A stretch of DNA of 64,000 bases, taken from positions 1-64,000 of the forward strand of contig SCOX01000013.1 in NCBI GenBank assembly GCA_005503055.1, in the 5' to 3' direction. Within the stretch, counting starts at the first letter, position 1; the number at the start of each line of letters is the position of its first letter. This document shows positions 39,677 to 49,733 of the stretch, piece after piece. The notes below the pieces were generated by a model. It made no database searches. It worked only from the letters and a program-made list of their open reading frames with translations, and had not been told where the DNA came from. Source of the stretch: Lysobacteraceae bacterium P (lineage in GTDB: Bacteria; Pseudomonadota; Gammaproteobacteria; Xanthomonadales; Xanthomonadaceae). A program made the translations under genes and the position numbers.

Positions 39677-40279
39677 ATGCCCACGACGCCCCTGCCCCGC
39701 AGCTTCTACGCGCACGATTCGCGCGACGTCGCACCGTTGTTGCTGAACAAGGTCATCGTCACCGCGGACGGCCGCGCCGGCCGCATCGTCGAGGTCGAGG
39801 CCTACCGCGGCGGCGAAGACCCGGCCGCGCACTCCTTCCGCGGCCCGACTCCGCGCACGCAGGTGATGTTCGGACCACCGGGGCATCTGTACGTGTACTT
39901 CATCTACGGCATGCACTGGGCGATCAACGCCGTCTGCGGCGGCCCGGTCGGACATGCGGTGCTGATCCGGGCGCTGTCGCCGCTGCGAGGCATCGAACGC
40001 ATGCGCCAGGTGCGCGGCGTGGAAGATCCATGCCTGCTCGCCAGCGGCCCCGGACGTCTGGCGCAGGCGATGGGCATCGACGGCGGCCTCAACGGCGCGG
40101 ACATCACGGACCGCGCCTCACCGGTATGGTTCGGCGACGACGGCACCCCGCCACCGCAGGCCCCCGTCGCCTCACCGCGCATCGGCATCAGCAAAGCGAT
40201 CGAACACGCATGGCGCTGGCACGTGCCGGACGACCCTCACGTGACGAAGGGCGGGAAGGTGCGGCGGCGGAAGGGGTAG
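39677..40279 (+). CDS. DNA-3-methyladenine glycosylase (AAG/MPG family)
   Basis: A 200-residue single-domain glycosylase of the mammalian-AAG-type family that removes alkylated purines in base excision repair. Signature elements: [23 protein letters not shown] with the catalytic glutamate, [37 protein letters not shown], and [11 protein letters not shown]. Cytoplasmic, no signal peptide. Isolated between the BrkB gene and a c-di-GMP gene, with a REP cluster following. Confidence 0.93.
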   Translation: MPTTPLPRSFYAHDSRDVAPLLLNKVIVTADGRAGRIVEVEAYRGGEDPAAHSFRGPTPRTQVMFGPPGHLYVYFIYGMHWAINAVCGGPVGHAVLIRALSPLRGIERMRQVRGVEDPCLLASGPGRLAQAMGIDGGLNGADITDRASPVWFGDDGTPPPQAPVASPRIGISKAIEHAWRWHVPDDPHVTKGGKVRRRKG

Positions 40280-40505
40280 GACGTGGCGTTGGCTTTGTTG
40301 CTCCTTGCCGTCGCTGTCGCTGTTGCCGTCACGGACGGCTCGATTGATCGGACGTTTCGCTTCTCCTTTTTTGCTTAAAGAAGGAAGCAGAGCGAGATCA
40401 AGATGGATTCCAGCTTTCGCTGGAATGACGTGATGGGGTGGACGGCGTGACGGCCTGGGTCCCGGCCTTTGCCGGGATGACGGCGAACTGGCGGCATCGC
40501 GTCGA
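40280..40505. repeat. REP cluster between convergent genes
   Basis: Contains a GTTGCC/GTCGCT simple tract (about 40305-40331), a TTCCAGCTTTCGCTGGAA REP with ATGACG tail (40405-40430) and a diverged REP (40457-40483). There is no strong terminator other than these palindromes. Confidence 0.78.
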
Positions 40506-42638
40506 TCAACGGCGAAGCTGCAGGAATTCCTCGGCCGTCACTGGATGCCCCAACCAGTATCCCTGCGCGAAATCGCAACCGCGTTCGCGCAGGATCGCGT
40601 ACTGCCCTTCCTTCTCCACGCCCTCGGCGACGACCAGGATGCCCAGTGAATGCGCCATCGCGATGATCGCCGTGGTCAACGCCAGATCGTCCGGATCGCG
40701 CAACACATCGGCGACGAAACTGCGGTCGATCTTCACCCCGTCCACCGGCACCCGGCGCAGATGGCTCAGGCCGGAGAAGCCCGTGCCGAAGTCGTCCAGC
40801 CACACACGCACGCCCATCCCGCGCAATTCCGACAGCAGCGCGCTGGCGTGCAGTTCGTCGCCGATCACCGCCGTCTCGGTCAGTTCCAGGTGCAGTAGGT
40901 CCGCGGTCAGGCCCGTGTCGCGCAGGCAGGCCGACACGACGTCCGGCAAGTCGCCGCTGCGCAACTGGCGCGGCGAGACGTTCACCGCGACGAACAACGG
41001 ATCGGGGTCCTGGCGCGCCTTCTGCCATGCGACCGCATCCGAACACGCCGCGTGCAGCACATGCGGGCCGAGGATCTCGATCAGGCCACTCTGCTCGGCC
41101 ACGTCGATGAACACCGACGGCGCGACGAAGCCCAATTCCGGATGGCGCCAGCGCAGCAGCGCCTCGGCGCCGATCATCGCCCCGTCGACCAGACGGAACA
41201 CAGGCTGGTACACCAGGCTCAGTTCGCCGCGATCCCAGGCGCCGCGCAGTTCCTGCTCCAGATGCACGCGGCGCTCCACGGCCTGATTCATCGCGCGACT
41301 GTAGAAACGGAAGCAGTTCTTTCCGGCGACCTTCGCCTGGTACATCGCGATGTCGCCGTTCTTCATCAGCGAGGTGCCGCTGGCGGCGTCCTCCGGGAAC
41401 AGCGTGATGCCGATCGACGTACCGAGGAACACCTGCCGTCCCTGCACGTCCACCGGCGCGCCCAGATCGACCACCAGCGTTTCGGCGAGTTTCGTCGCCA
41501 GACCGCGGACGTCTTCCTCGGGATCGTCCGCGCCCTGCACGAGGATCACGAATTCATCGCCGCCGAAGCGCGCCAGCAGCGCGGCTTCGCCGCCGACGCG
41601 CGCCACCGCGCTCTCGATGCGGCGCGCGCATTGCAACAGCACTTCATCGCCGGCGTCGTGGCCCAGCGTGTCGTTGACGCGCTTGAAGTCGTCGATGTCG
41701 GCGAACAGCAGCGCGAGCTGGCGGCCGGCGCCGTGCATCTGGTCCAGGCGCTCGTCCAGCGATTCGCGGAAGGCGAGGCGGTTCGCCAGGCCGGTCAGCG
41801 CGTCGGTGTAGGCCATGCGCCGGATCTCGCGATCGTGACGCGCCAGGCTGCGGCTCATGCGATCGAATGCGCGCATCAGATCGCCCACTTCGTCGTTGCG
41901 GGCGTCGATGGGCGTGACCGTGTCGAAGTGGCCGGCCTCGATTTCCTGCGCGGACTCGGCGAGTTGGCGGATCGGACGCACCAGCAGGCGCTGGATCAGC
42001 CACAGCGACAGCGCGCCGAACACCAGCAGGCCCACTCCGAGCAGGCCGACCCAGATCACGTGACGCTGGCCGAGCGTGTCCAGTCGCGCGCGCAGCTTGT
42101 CGACGGCCTGCTCCTGGAAGCGGCGTATCGCCTGCATGTCGTAGCCCACGCGTACGCCGCCCACGCGCTGCTGGCCGATCAGGATCGGCATCGACACGTC
42201 CATGACGCGGTCGTCGAACTGCGTGTGCAGGCCTTTGGCAGCGATGACGCCGGCGGCCATCGCATCGTCCATGGGCTTGCCGTAGCTGGCGATGTCTTCG
42301 CTGCCGTCGTGGACGACTCTGCCTTCCTCGTCGAAGACGATCACATAGCTCACGTCCGGCATGCGCAACGTGCCGCGCGCGAGCGCTCCGACCGCATCGA
42401 GGTCGGAGTAGTACAGCGGATTGGTCAGCGTTGCGGCGAGCTGGGTCGTGGTCGCCTCGCCCTGGCGGCGCAGGCTCTGCCCGATCATCGTGCGCATGGC
42501 CTGGCGGCTGACGCCTTCGACCTCGCGGCGCATCTGCTCCTGGCGGTTGAGCAGCAGTGCGACCAGCGCGAGCACGACCAGCAGCGCCACGCCCATCAGC
42601 AGCAGGAAACGGGCCTGCAATCCCATGCGCAGCTTCAC
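40506..42638 (-). CDS. Membrane GGDEF-EAL protein coupled to a PhnD-like binding protein
   Basis: A 710-residue membrane protein: TM1 (about 8-30), a periplasmic sensor region (30-195), TM2 (about 198-220), HAMP (about 220-275), GGDEF (intact GGDEF near 357-361) and EAL (with EALLRW near 490, DDFGTGFSGLS, VKIDRSF and GVEKEGQ). Both domains keep key residues, so it could be bifunctional. Its start overlaps the stop of the upstream periplasmic phosphonate-type binding protein by 4 bp (ATGA), implying that the binding protein feeds a ligand signal to this enzyme. Its stop sits after a REP cluster. Confidence 0.92.
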   Translation of the reverse strand: MKLRMGLQARFLLLMGVALLVVLALVALLLNRQEQMRREVEGVSRQAMRTMIGQSLRRQGEATTTQLAATLTNPLYYSDLDAVGALARGTLRMPDVSYVIVFDEEGRVVHDGSEDIASYGKPMDDAMAAGVIAAKGLHTQFDDRVMDVSMPILIGQQRVGGVRVGYDMQAIRRFQEQAVDKLRARLDTLGQRHVIWVGLLGVGLLVFGALSLWLIQRLLVRPIRQLAESAQEIEAGHFDTVTPIDARNDEVGDLMRAFDRMSRSLARHDREIRRMAYTDALTGLANRLAFRESLDERLDQMHGAGRQLALLFADIDDFKRVNDTLGHDAGDEVLLQCARRIESAVARVGGEAALLARFGGDEFVILVQGADDPEEDVRGLATKLAETLVVDLGAPVDVQGRQVFLGTSIGITLFPEDAASGTSLMKNGDIAMYQAKVAGKNCFRFYSRAMNQAVERRVHLEQELRGAWDRGELSLVYQPVFRLVDGAMIGAEALLRWRHPELGFVAPSVFIDVAEQSGLIEILGPHVLHAACSDAVAWQKARQDPDPLFVAVNVSPRQLRSGDLPDVVSACLRDTGLTADLLHLELTETAVIGDELHASALLSELRGMGVRVWLDDFGTGFSGLSHLRRVPVDGVKIDRSFVADVLRDPDDLALTTAIIAMAHSLGILVVAEGVEKEGQYAILRERGCDFAQGYWLGHPVTAEEFLQLRR

Positions 42639-43579
42639 TCGACCTCCGAGCGGACCCGGGCGACGCCCTCGGAGATGCGGTCCAAAGCCTTCTGCGATTC
42701 GGCGTCGACCGGCATGAAGCGGGTGGTGTTGAAGAAACGCAGCAGCGCGTCGCCTGCCTCGGGGTCGCCGGCGGCGTCGATCAGCACCTCGCGCAGGCGC
42801 GCCTCCACGCGCGGGTCGAGGTCGCTGCGCACCATCTCCACCGCGCGCGGGTAATCGACGGTCTCGCCGATCACCTTCAGGTCGTCGCGGAACGACGGCG
42901 GCATGCGGCCGGGGTTCTGCCAGTCCAGGTTGCTCATCACGCCGACGTCGGCCAACCCTTTGTGCACCCAGGTCGAGATGTTGAGTTCCGACCAGGCAAA
43001 GAGGTAGCCGACCGCGCCGCTGTCGATGCGGTCCTCGGGCGAGAGCAGGATCTCCAGCGACAGGCCGCGGCGCAGCAGTTCGGCGGCGGGCACGAAGTAG
43101 GCGCTGGTCGAATTGGGGCGCTGGAAGGCGATGCTGTGGCCGCGCAGGTCGGCCATCGATGCCAGGCCGCTGTCGCGGCGAGCGAAGAACAGGCTGTGGT
43201 AGTGGCTGACGCCGTCGCGTTCGGTGAGCAGCAGCGGATGCGCGCCGGCGCGCTGGCGCAGCAGCATCGCGGTGCCGGTGGTCTCGGTCACCCAGTCCAC
43301 CCGGCCGCGGCGCAGGTAGCTCGCCATCTGCTGGGTGTCCTTGGCCATCAGGATGCGGCCTTCGCGGATGCCCACGTCGGCCAGACGCGGCACGACGTAG
43401 TCCAGGAGCGGCTTGAGCTGCTCGTAGTGTTTCTTGGGGTCGTCGCTGATGCGGCCCAGCACCAGCACGCCGGAGTCATTGCCCGCGGCGGCCGCGAGCG
43501 GAGCGGCCGTCACGCTCAACGCGAACAGCGCGAGCGCGAACAATCTCGACAGGGCGGTGCAGCGCAGGCTGGCGATCAA
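42635..43579 (-). CDS. PhnD-like periplasmic substrate-binding protein
   Basis: A 314-residue exported protein of the phosphonate/phosphite-binding PhnD fold (residues 45-300: LGRISDDPKKHYEQLKPLLDYVV, DWVTETTGTAMLLRQRA, HSIAFQRPNSTSAYFVPAAELL). No ABC permease or ATPase is nearby, so it is unlikely to serve transport; it is probably a sensor partner of the GGDEF-EAL protein with which it overlaps. There is no ATG near the signal peptide; TTG at 43579 follows GAGGGG and yields a typical signal sequence (LIASLRCTALSRLFALALFA...SVTAAPLAAAAG), so it is the proposed start. Confidence 0.83.
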   Translation of the reverse strand: MIASLRCTALSRLFALALFALSVTAAPLAAAAGNDSGVLVLGRISDDPKKHYEQLKPLLDYVVPRLADVGIREGRILMAKDTQQMASYLRRGRVDWVTETTGTAMLLRQRAGAHPLLLTERDGVSHYHSLFFARRDSGLASMADLRGHSIAFQRPNSTSAYFVPAAELLRRGLSLEILLSPEDRIDSGAVGYLFAWSELNISTWVHKGLADVGVMSNLDWQNPGRMPPSFRDDLKVIGETVDYPRAVEMVRSDLDPRVEARLREVLIDAAGDPEAGDALLRFFNTTRFMPVDAESQKALDRISEGVARVRSEVE

Positions 43580-43664
43580 GAACGACGACCCCTCGGGATG
43601 CCGTCGGCAGCGTAATCGAAAAACTCTGCGGCCCGATACGGCAAACCGCCAGGCCGCCCGCAGA

Positions 43665-44459
43665 TCAGCGTTTTGGCCCGGCAAGCATGGCCATGCGCCG
43701 GGCGTCGGCCAGGATGCCGCGCAGGATCCGCACCTCGCGCGCATCCAGCCCGGCGCGCAGGTACAGGCGGCGCAGCTTGCGCATGGCCGACTCCGGTGCC
43801 CGGCCCTTGTGGAAATCGATCGCGTCCAGGGTGTCGGCCAGCTGGGCGAAAAAGCTCTCCATCTCGGCGTGCGAGGCCGGCGGATCGCGGCGTTCGGCGA
43901 CGTCGGCCGCATCGCCCTGTGCCGCCTGCGCCTCAAGCAAGGCAAGGCGCAGCTCATAGCTGAGCACCTGCACCGCCGAGGCGAGATTGAGGGAGCTGTA
44001 CTCCGGATTGGCAGGGATGTGCACCGAGGCGTGGCAGAGCTGGAGCTCGTCGTTGGTCAGGCCGGTGCGCTCGCGGCCGAACACCAGCGCCACTTCGGCG
44101 CCGCCGGCCGCCTCGGTCACGCACCGGGCCGCGGCATCGCGCGGCAGCAGTTCCTCCAGCTGGACGCGGCGGCTGCGGGCCGTACAGCCCAGCACGAGGC
44201 GGCAGTCGGCCACGGCCTGCGCCAGCGTTTCGCAGGTGACGGCGGCCTCCAGGACGTCGTCGGCCCCGGCGGCCAGGGCCAGGGACTCGGCGTTGGGGGC
44301 TTTTTCCGGGGCGACCAGGACCAGGCGGGACAGGCCCATGGTCTTCATCGCACGCGCGGCCGAGCCCAGGTTGCCGGGATGCTGGGTCCCCACCAGGACG
44401 ATGCGCAGGCGCTGGGCGGCAGGGAGCGGATGATTCACGGAATTCGATTCGGCACTCAT
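43665..44459 (-). CDS. trmJ: tRNA (cytidine/uridine-2'-O-)-methyltransferase TrmJ
   Basis: A 264-residue SPOUT methyltransferase that 2'-O-methylates tRNA position 32. Diagnostic blocks: [38 protein letters not shown] and [25 protein letters not shown], with the C-terminal dimerisation tail ([29 protein letters not shown]) used by TrmJ. It is divergent from suhB, a common neighbour. ATG at 44459 (MSAESNSV) is used; a second ATG three codons upstream is also possible. Confidence 0.94.
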   Translation of the reverse strand: MSAESNSVNHPLPAAQRLRIVLVGTQHPGNLGSAARAMKTMGLSRLVLVAPEKAPNAESLALAAGADDVLEAAVTCETLAQAVADCRLVLGCTARSRRVQLEELLPRDAAARCVTEAAGGAEVALVFGRERTGLTNDELQLCHASVHIPANPEYSSLNLASAVQVLSYELRLALLEAQAAQGDAADVAERRDPPASHAEMESFFAQLADTLDAIDFHKGRAPESAMRKLRRLYLRAGLDAREVRILRGILADARRMAMLAGPKR

Positions 44460-44575
44460 GGCCCGCAATGGTAAACTCCGCGCCCCGGCCGCGACCCATG
44501 TCGCGACATGCCGGCACGCTCTTTGACCGCCGCCAGTCCATCCTCCCCGCGTCCCCCGAACGAGGTCCCGCGCCC

Positions 44576-45394
44576 ATGCAGAAGCCCGCCGTAACCCTCA
44601 TGGTCAAGGCCGCCCGCGCCGCCGGCAATGTCCTGTTGCGCCACATGAACAAGCTCGATGCGCTCAACATCGTCGAGAAAGACCGGATGGACTACGCCAG
44701 CGAAGTCGATGGCCTGGCCGAGAAGGAAATCATCAAGGAATTCCGTCGCGCCACGCCGGACTACGCCATCCTGGGCGAGGAGACCGGTTCGAGCGGCCAC
44801 AGCCGCTTCACCTGGGTGATCGATCCGCTCGACGGCACCAGCAACTACCTGCACGGCTTTCCGCATTTCTGCGTGTCCATCGCGCTGGTGGAGAACGGCG
44901 AGCCGACCCACGGCGTGATCTTCGACCCGCTGCGCAACGATCTGTTCACCGCCAGCCGCGGCAGCGGCGCGATGCTCAACGATCGCAAGATCCGCATCGC
45001 CGAGCGCAAGGACCTGGCCGGCGCGATGATCATCACCGGCTTCCCGCCGCGCGAGCGCCCGCGTGCCAGCGCGCAGCTCAAGTGCGTCGACGCGCTGCTG
45101 CTGGAAGCCGAGGACATCCGCCGCACCGGTTCGGCCGCGCTGGATCTGGCTTACGTCGCCTGCGGGCGTTCGGACGCCTATTTCGAAGCCGGCGTGAAGC
45201 CGTGGGATATCGCCGCCGGCGTGTTGCTGGTGCGCGAGGCCGGCGGCAAGGTCTGCGATTTCCGCGGTCGCAGCACAGGCCCGATGGACAACCGCGGCCT
45301 GCCCGGCCGCCAGCTCGTCGCCGGCAACCTCAAGATCTGCGACGCGTTGCAGCAGAAGATCGTGAACACGGGGTATGCGGCGGCGTTCGACTGA
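44576..45394 (+). CDS. suhB: Inositol-1-monophosphatase / antiterminator-associated SuhB
   Basis: A 272-residue Mg-dependent phosphatase with the family motifs [21 protein letters not shown] (metal ligands D-P-L-D-G-T) and [15 protein letters not shown]. In Escherichia coli it also supports rRNA transcription antitermination. ATG at 44576 gives [18 protein letters not shown]. Divergent from trmJ, as in many gammaproteobacteria; a strong bidirectional terminator follows. Confidence 0.94.
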   Translation: MQKPAVTLMVKAARAAGNVLLRHMNKLDALNIVEKDRMDYASEVDGLAEKEIIKEFRRATPDYAILGEETGSSGHSRFTWVIDPLDGTSNYLHGFPHFCVSIALVENGEPTHGVIFDPLRNDLFTASRGSGAMLNDRKIRIAERKDLAGAMIITGFPPRERPRASAQLKCVDALLLEAEDIRRTGSAALDLAYVACGRSDAYFEAGVKPWDIAAGVLLVREAGGKVCDFRGRSTGPMDNRGLPGRQLVAGNLKICDALQQKIVNTGYAAAFD

Positions 45395-45414
45395 CGCCCA
45401 TCGCCGGTGACGCA

Positions 45415-45444
45415 GAAAAAAGCCGCGCATCGCGCGGCTTTTTT
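45415..45444. terminator. Bidirectional terminator
   Basis: AAAAAAGCCGCGC / GCGCGGCTTTTTT with an ATC loop, T runs on both strands. It lies between the convergent suhB and the ABM-domain gene. Confidence 0.95.
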
Positions 45445-45468
45445 CATGGCGCATCGCACTCGCTGCGC

Positions 45469-45804
45469 TCAACGCGACGATGCGTTCGCGCCGTGCCACT
45501 CGCCCAATGGCAGCAGCAGCTGCGGTTCGCGCGGGCGTTGCAGCATCGGTTCGATGCGAGCGTCGTACTCCATGCGGTAGGGCTTTGCCTGATTGCGCAG
45601 GAACGCCTCGACGCTCGGCTCGGCCCAGCGCTCGTACAGCGTGAACTGGTTCGGGTCGGCAGCGTCCTGGTGGGCGTAGCAGGCGATGAATGCGGGTTCG
45701 CGCGCCATGGCTTGCGCGATGGCGTGGAACTCGCGCTTCCAGTCTTCCACGTGTTCGGGCTTCACGTGCAGCTTCACGTAGAAGACGAGATCGTCGTTGG
45801 CCAT
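45469..45804 (-). CDS. Antibiotic biosynthesis monooxygenase (ABM)-domain protein
   Basis: A 111-residue ferredoxin-fold ABM protein: YVKLHVKPEHVEDWKREFHAIAQAM at the start and the FTLYERWAEPSVEAFLRNQAKPY core. Homologues include quinol monooxygenases and heme-degrading enzymes; many are only predicted. ATG at 45804 has GGAGC upstream; the longer frame is not real. Convergent with suhB. Confidence 0.85.
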   Translation of the reverse strand: MANDDLVFYVKLHVKPEHVEDWKREFHAIAQAMAREPAFIACYAHQDAADPNQFTLYERWAEPSVEAFLRNQAKPYRMEYDARIEPMLQRPREPQLLLPLGEWHGANASSR

Positions 45805-45997
45805 CCGTTGCTCCGGTCGAGCGCGGGCAATCGCGCGGAGCCGCATTTTCCCGCATTCGGCCCGCGCATGACCACCGGCCGAAACCCGCACCGCGAGCGC
45901 GCCTGCGATCCCCAGCGCAGGCGCGCTCCAGCGATGCGTGCCCGAGGGCCCTGTTCCGAGGCGGCGCGCGTCGCATGGACGTCGCGCGCGCCTCGCA

Positions 45998-48556
45998 CTA
46001 CGCCGCAGCGCGCTCCGTTGTGGCGCCGTGCCCGGAGGCGATGATGAACTGGCGCACCGCGTCCGCCAGTGCGTGCGCCTGCTCTTCCATGCTGTGCGCG
46101 GAAGCCGAGGCTTCCTCGACCAGCGCCGCGTTCTGCTGCGTGCCTTCGTCCATGTTGGCCACGGCGTTGCTGACCAGTTCGATGCCGGCGCTCTGTTCCT
46201 GCGATGCGCTGGAGATGTCGGCCATGATGTCGGTGACACGGCGCACGGACGCGACGATGTCGTTCATCGTCGTGCCGGCGCGATTGACCAGCTCCGAGCC
46301 CTCGTTGACCTTCCCCACCGAGGTTTCGATGAGCGACTTGATCTCCCTGGCTGCGTTGGCCGAGCGCTGCGCCAGCACGCGCACTTCCGCGGCGACGACC
46401 GCGAAACCGCGTCCGCTTTCGCCCGCGCGCGCGGCCTCGACCGCGGCATTGAGCGCAAGGATGTTGGTCTGGAACGCAATGCCGTCGATCGTGCCGATGA
46501 TCTCGGCGATGCGGTGCGAGGACGCTTCGATCTCGCGCATCGTCGTCACCGCACTGCCCACCACCTCGCCGCCCTGCGAGGCGACCGTGGCCGCATCGAT
46601 CGCGAGCCGGTTCGCCTGCCGCGCCGATTCGGCGTTCTGGCGCACGGTCGAGGTGAGCTCCTCCATCGATGCCGCGGTCTCTTCCAGGCTGGCCGCCTGC
46701 TGTTCGGTGCGGCGCGACAGGTCGGCATTGCCCGAGGCGATCTCGGCCGCGGCGCTGTTGATCGCGCCCGATGCCTGCTGGATGCGGCCGACGATGCCGG
46801 TCAGTTGCGCGACCGTGGCGTCGGCATCGTCGCGCATGCGCGCGAATACGCCGTGGAAGTCGCCGCGCATGTGCTTGGTCAGGTCGCCGCGCGCGATGGC
46901 GCGCAACAGGCGCGAGACTTCGCCGAGGTTGTGGTCGCTCACCGACATCATCGCGTTGAGGCCATCGACCATCGCGCGGAAGTCGTGCTGGAATCGCGAA
47001 GCGTCGCCGCGCACGCTGAAATCGCCCGAGGCGGCGGCGGCGGCCAGACGCTTGATCTCGTGATTTATCGCCGACAGGTTGGCCTTCACCGTGTCCATGG
47101 TCCGGGTGATGACCGCCTTCTCGCCGGGCAGGCGCTCCATGTCGCTCGACAGGTCGCCGATGGCGTAGTGGCGCATCACGTCCACCAGCTGCATCTTCAC
47201 CGCGATGTGCGCGGCGACCAGCGCGTTGGTGTCGCCCACCATCTGGCCGTACTGGCCCGGGAACGCGTCGGCGTCCATGCGGAAACTGATCTCGCCCGCC
47301 TCATGCCGCTGCGCCATTTCGCGCTGCGCGGCAATCACCGACTGCACGCGTTCGCGCATGCGGGCCATGGATTGCTGGAGGCGTCCGAGTTCGTCGTGGC
47401 GCGGCGGCGGCATCGCACCGTCGAGGCGACCCTGGGCGACGTCGTCGGCCAGCTTCGCCACCTGTTCCAGCGGCTGCGTGACGATGCGCCGCACGCACCA
47501 CCACGACGCGCCCAGGATCACCAGCAGCGTGGCGAGCGAGGCGACGACGATCAACACCACCAGCGCGCGCGATGACGCGACGATCTGCGCTTGGGGTTCG
47601 GCGGCGACGATCGCCCAATGCCAGCCGGGGAAGGTTTCCACCGCGACCAGGGTCGATTCGGGCGCGGAGTTGTCCTGGCCGGCGAGATCGACCTTGACCA
47701 AGCCACCGCCGGCCGCGATGGCGGTGCGCAGCGAATGCTGGCCCACGGCGTCGAGGATGCCGTTCAACGCCTTGCCTTCGGCTGCCGGGTGGATTGCCAG
47801 CGTCTCCTCGCCTTCGCGCGTGGCGTCGATCACGAGGAAGTGCCCGCGCTCGCCGATGCGCATGGCACGCGTGCGTTCCTTCAGCGCGGCCAGCTCGCTT
47901 CCGTAATCCTTGCCGACGAACAGCACGCCCACCAGCACGCCCGCGTCGTCGTGGAGCGGGCGGTAGTGGGTCATGTAGGCGCGGCCGAACAGCGTCGCCT
48001 TGCCGGTATAGGGCTGGTCCTTCAACAGGCGCGAATACGCGGGTGAGTCATGCGCGAGGCGGGTGCCGATGACGCGCTCGCCCTTTTCGTTGCGCAGCGA
48101 CGTCGACACGCGCACGAAGTCGTCGCCGTCGCGCGCGAATACGGTCGCGACCGCGCCCGTGTCCTGGGTGAATCGATCGACCGGCGCATAGGAGGCGTCC
48201 ACGTCGTGTCCATCCAGCGACAGCACCGGCGTGCCCTGCTCGGCCGGCGTGAGCTTCACCGGGCCGTCCAGCAACGTCGCCTGCAGGGCGCCGCCGAGGG
48301 TCTGGGTGGCGTCGGTCAGGCTCTGCTCGTAGGTGGCGACGTTGTCGCGCAGGATCCGGGCCGCCGAGCGGAGGTCGTGGCTGGCCCGCGCCTCGATGGC
48401 CTGCGTGGCCTGACGGCTGACCATGACCGTCAGGCCGGCCATCATCACCACGACCGTGGTCACCAGCACCAGGCCGATCTGGCGGCCGAGCGAGGCGCGC
48501 AACCAGCCCCGGCGGGAGGACGGTGCCGCGTGGGGTCGTCGGTCGGACAGGGTCAT
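45998..48556 (-). CDS. Methyl-accepting chemotaxis protein
   Basis: An 852-residue chemoreceptor. N-terminal TM (about 24-46), a large periplasmic Cache-type ligand region (about 50-330; contains [14 protein letters not shown]...[25 protein letters not shown]), second TM (about 330-352), tandem HAMP-like repeats (about 360-600; [17 protein letters not shown]) and the conserved signalling hairpin near residue 740 ([30 protein letters not shown]). It should modulate CheA; the ligand is unknown. ATG at 48556 ([20 protein letters not shown]) chosen; no CheB/CheR-binding pentapeptide at the C-terminus. Confidence 0.93.
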   Translation of the reverse strand: MTLSDRRPHAAPSSRRGWLRASLGRQIGLVLVTTVVVMMAGLTVMVSRQATQAIEARASHDLRSAARILRDNVATYEQSLTDATQTLGGALQATLLDGPVKLTPAEQGTPVLSLDGHDVDASYAPVDRFTQDTGAVATVFARDGDDFVRVSTSLRNEKGERVIGTRLAHDSPAYSRLLKDQPYTGKATLFGRAYMTHYRPLHDDAGVLVGVLFVGKDYGSELAALKERTRAMRIGERGHFLVIDATREGEETLAIHPAAEGKALNGILDAVGQHSLRTAIAAGGGLVKVDLAGQDNSAPESTLVAVETFPGWHWAIVAAEPQAQIVASSRALVVLIVVASLATLLVILGASWWCVRRIVTQPLEQVAKLADDVAQGRLDGAMPPPRHDELGRLQQSMARMRERVQSVIAAQREMAQRHEAGEISFRMDADAFPGQYGQMVGDTNALVAAHIAVKMQLVDVMRHYAIGDLSSDMERLPGEKAVITRTMDTVKANLSAINHEIKRLAAAAASGDFSVRGDASRFQHDFRAMVDGLNAMMSVSDHNLGEVSRLLRAIARGDLTKHMRGDFHGVFARMRDDADATVAQLTGIVGRIQQASGAINSAAAEIASGNADLSRRTEQQAASLEETAASMEELTSTVRQNAESARQANRLAIDAATVASQGGEVVGSAVTTMREIEASSHRIAEIIGTIDGIAFQTNILALNAAVEAARAGESGRGFAVVAAEVRVLAQRSANAAREIKSLIETSVGKVNEGSELVNRAGTTMNDIVASVRRVTDIMADISSASQEQSAGIELVSNAVANMDEGTQQNAALVEEASASAHSMEEQAHALADAVRQFIIASGHGATTERAAA

Positions 48557-48679
48557 GGCAGGCACGGATCGCTGTGGGGTTCGATCCGTTAACGGCGGCG
48601 CCTGATGTGACTTGAGTCTCAGTTTCGCGGCACCGGCAGGCGCGCCTCGCTTGGACCGGCCACGGTTCGGTCCCAAACG

Positions 48680-48706
48680 AAAAGGGCCGCGCGATGCGCG
48701 GCCCTT
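48680..48706 (-). terminator. Terminator of the sec operon
   Basis: AAGGGCCGCGC / GCGCGGCCCTT stem with an ATG-type loop followed on the minus strand by TTCGTTT. It lies about 27 bp after the secF stop, ending the leftward queA-tgt-yajC-secD-secF transcript. Confidence 0.88.
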
Positions 48707-48733
48707 CCCGGAACCTACTGGTACCGAAGCGGG

Positions 48734-49720
48734 TTACGGGCGACGCGCGAGCGCGGCCTCGTCCTTCGCCTTCGGCATCAGGTCCTGCTTGGTGACCCTC
48801 AGGAAGCCGATGGTCAGCAGCGGGCAGGCGATGAAGATCGAGGACAGCGTACCGATCACGATGCCGATCATCTGCGACTCGGCCATGCCGCGCAGCGAAC
48901 CGCCGCCGTACAGGTACAGCGCCAGGACCGTGAGGAAGGCCACGAAGGAGGTGATGACCGTACGCGAAAGCGTCTGGTTGACCGACTTGTTGAGGATCTC
49001 TTCCGGCGTGCCGCGCATGGAGCGGAAGTTCTCGCGCACGCGGTCGAACACCACGATCGTGTCGTTGATCGAGTAGCCCATGACCGACAGCACGCCCGCC
49101 AGCACGATCAGGTCGAACTCGTGCCCGGTCAGTGCGAACCAGCCGGCGACCACGAGTACGTCGTGCAGGGTCGCCAGCACGGCGGCGATGGCGAACTTGC
49201 GCTCGAAGCGGAACGAGATGTAGATCAGGAAGCCGACGATCACGAAGATCAGCGCCCAGATGCCGTTGGTCGCCAGGTCCTTGCCGACCTGCGGGCCGAC
49301 GAATTCGTTGCGCAGCACGCGACCGGGATTGTCGGGGAAGGCCAGGGCACGCTGGATATCGCCGGCGACCTGGTTGATCGCGGCGCCCGCCTCGGCGCCC
49401 TCGCCTGCCGGAGCCGGTGCGCCGGTCTCCTTGGGCTGCAGGCGGATCAGCAGGTCGTTGCCGCTGCCGAAGGTCTGCACCTGTGCGTTGCCGTAGCCGG
49501 CCTGGTCCAAGCGCTGGCGGACGTCGTCCACGTCCACTGGCTTTTCGAAGCGCAGCTCCGCGACCGTGCCGCCGGTGAAGTCCAGGGCGAAGTTGAATCC
49601 CTTGAACACCATCGCACCGATGGCCACCGCCAGCATCAGCATGGCGATGGTCAGCGAGATCCAGCGCAGCCGGATGAAGTTGATGTTGCTGTCGTACGGG
49701 AAAATGTTGAACGGCTTCAT
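48734..49720 (-). CDS. secF: Protein translocase subunit SecF
   Basis: A 328-residue membrane component of the SecDF complex that uses proton motive force to help protein export. TM1 (about 20-42), periplasmic loop, then five TMs (about 150-310) with the conserved VVFDRVREN and the FALDFTGGTVAELRF start of the loop. Gene order secD-secF follows the usual operon; it starts 14 bp after the secD stop. Confidence 0.96.
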   Translation of the reverse strand: MKPFNIFPYDSNINFIRLRWISLTIAMLMLAVAIGAMVFKGFNFALDFTGGTVAELRFEKPVDVDDVRQRLDQAGYGNAQVQTFGSGNDLLIRLQPKETGAPAPAGEGAEAGAAINQVAGDIQRALAFPDNPGRVLRNEFVGPQVGKDLATNGIWALIFVIVGFLIYISFRFERKFAIAAVLATLHDVLVVAGWFALTGHEFDLIVLAGVLSVMGYSINDTIVVFDRVRENFRSMRGTPEEILNKSVNQTLSRTVITSFVAFLTVLALYLYGGGSLRGMAESQMIGIVIGTLSSIFIACPLLTIGFLRVTKQDLMPKAKDEAALARRP

Positions 49721-49733
49721 GAGTCTTTTCCCG

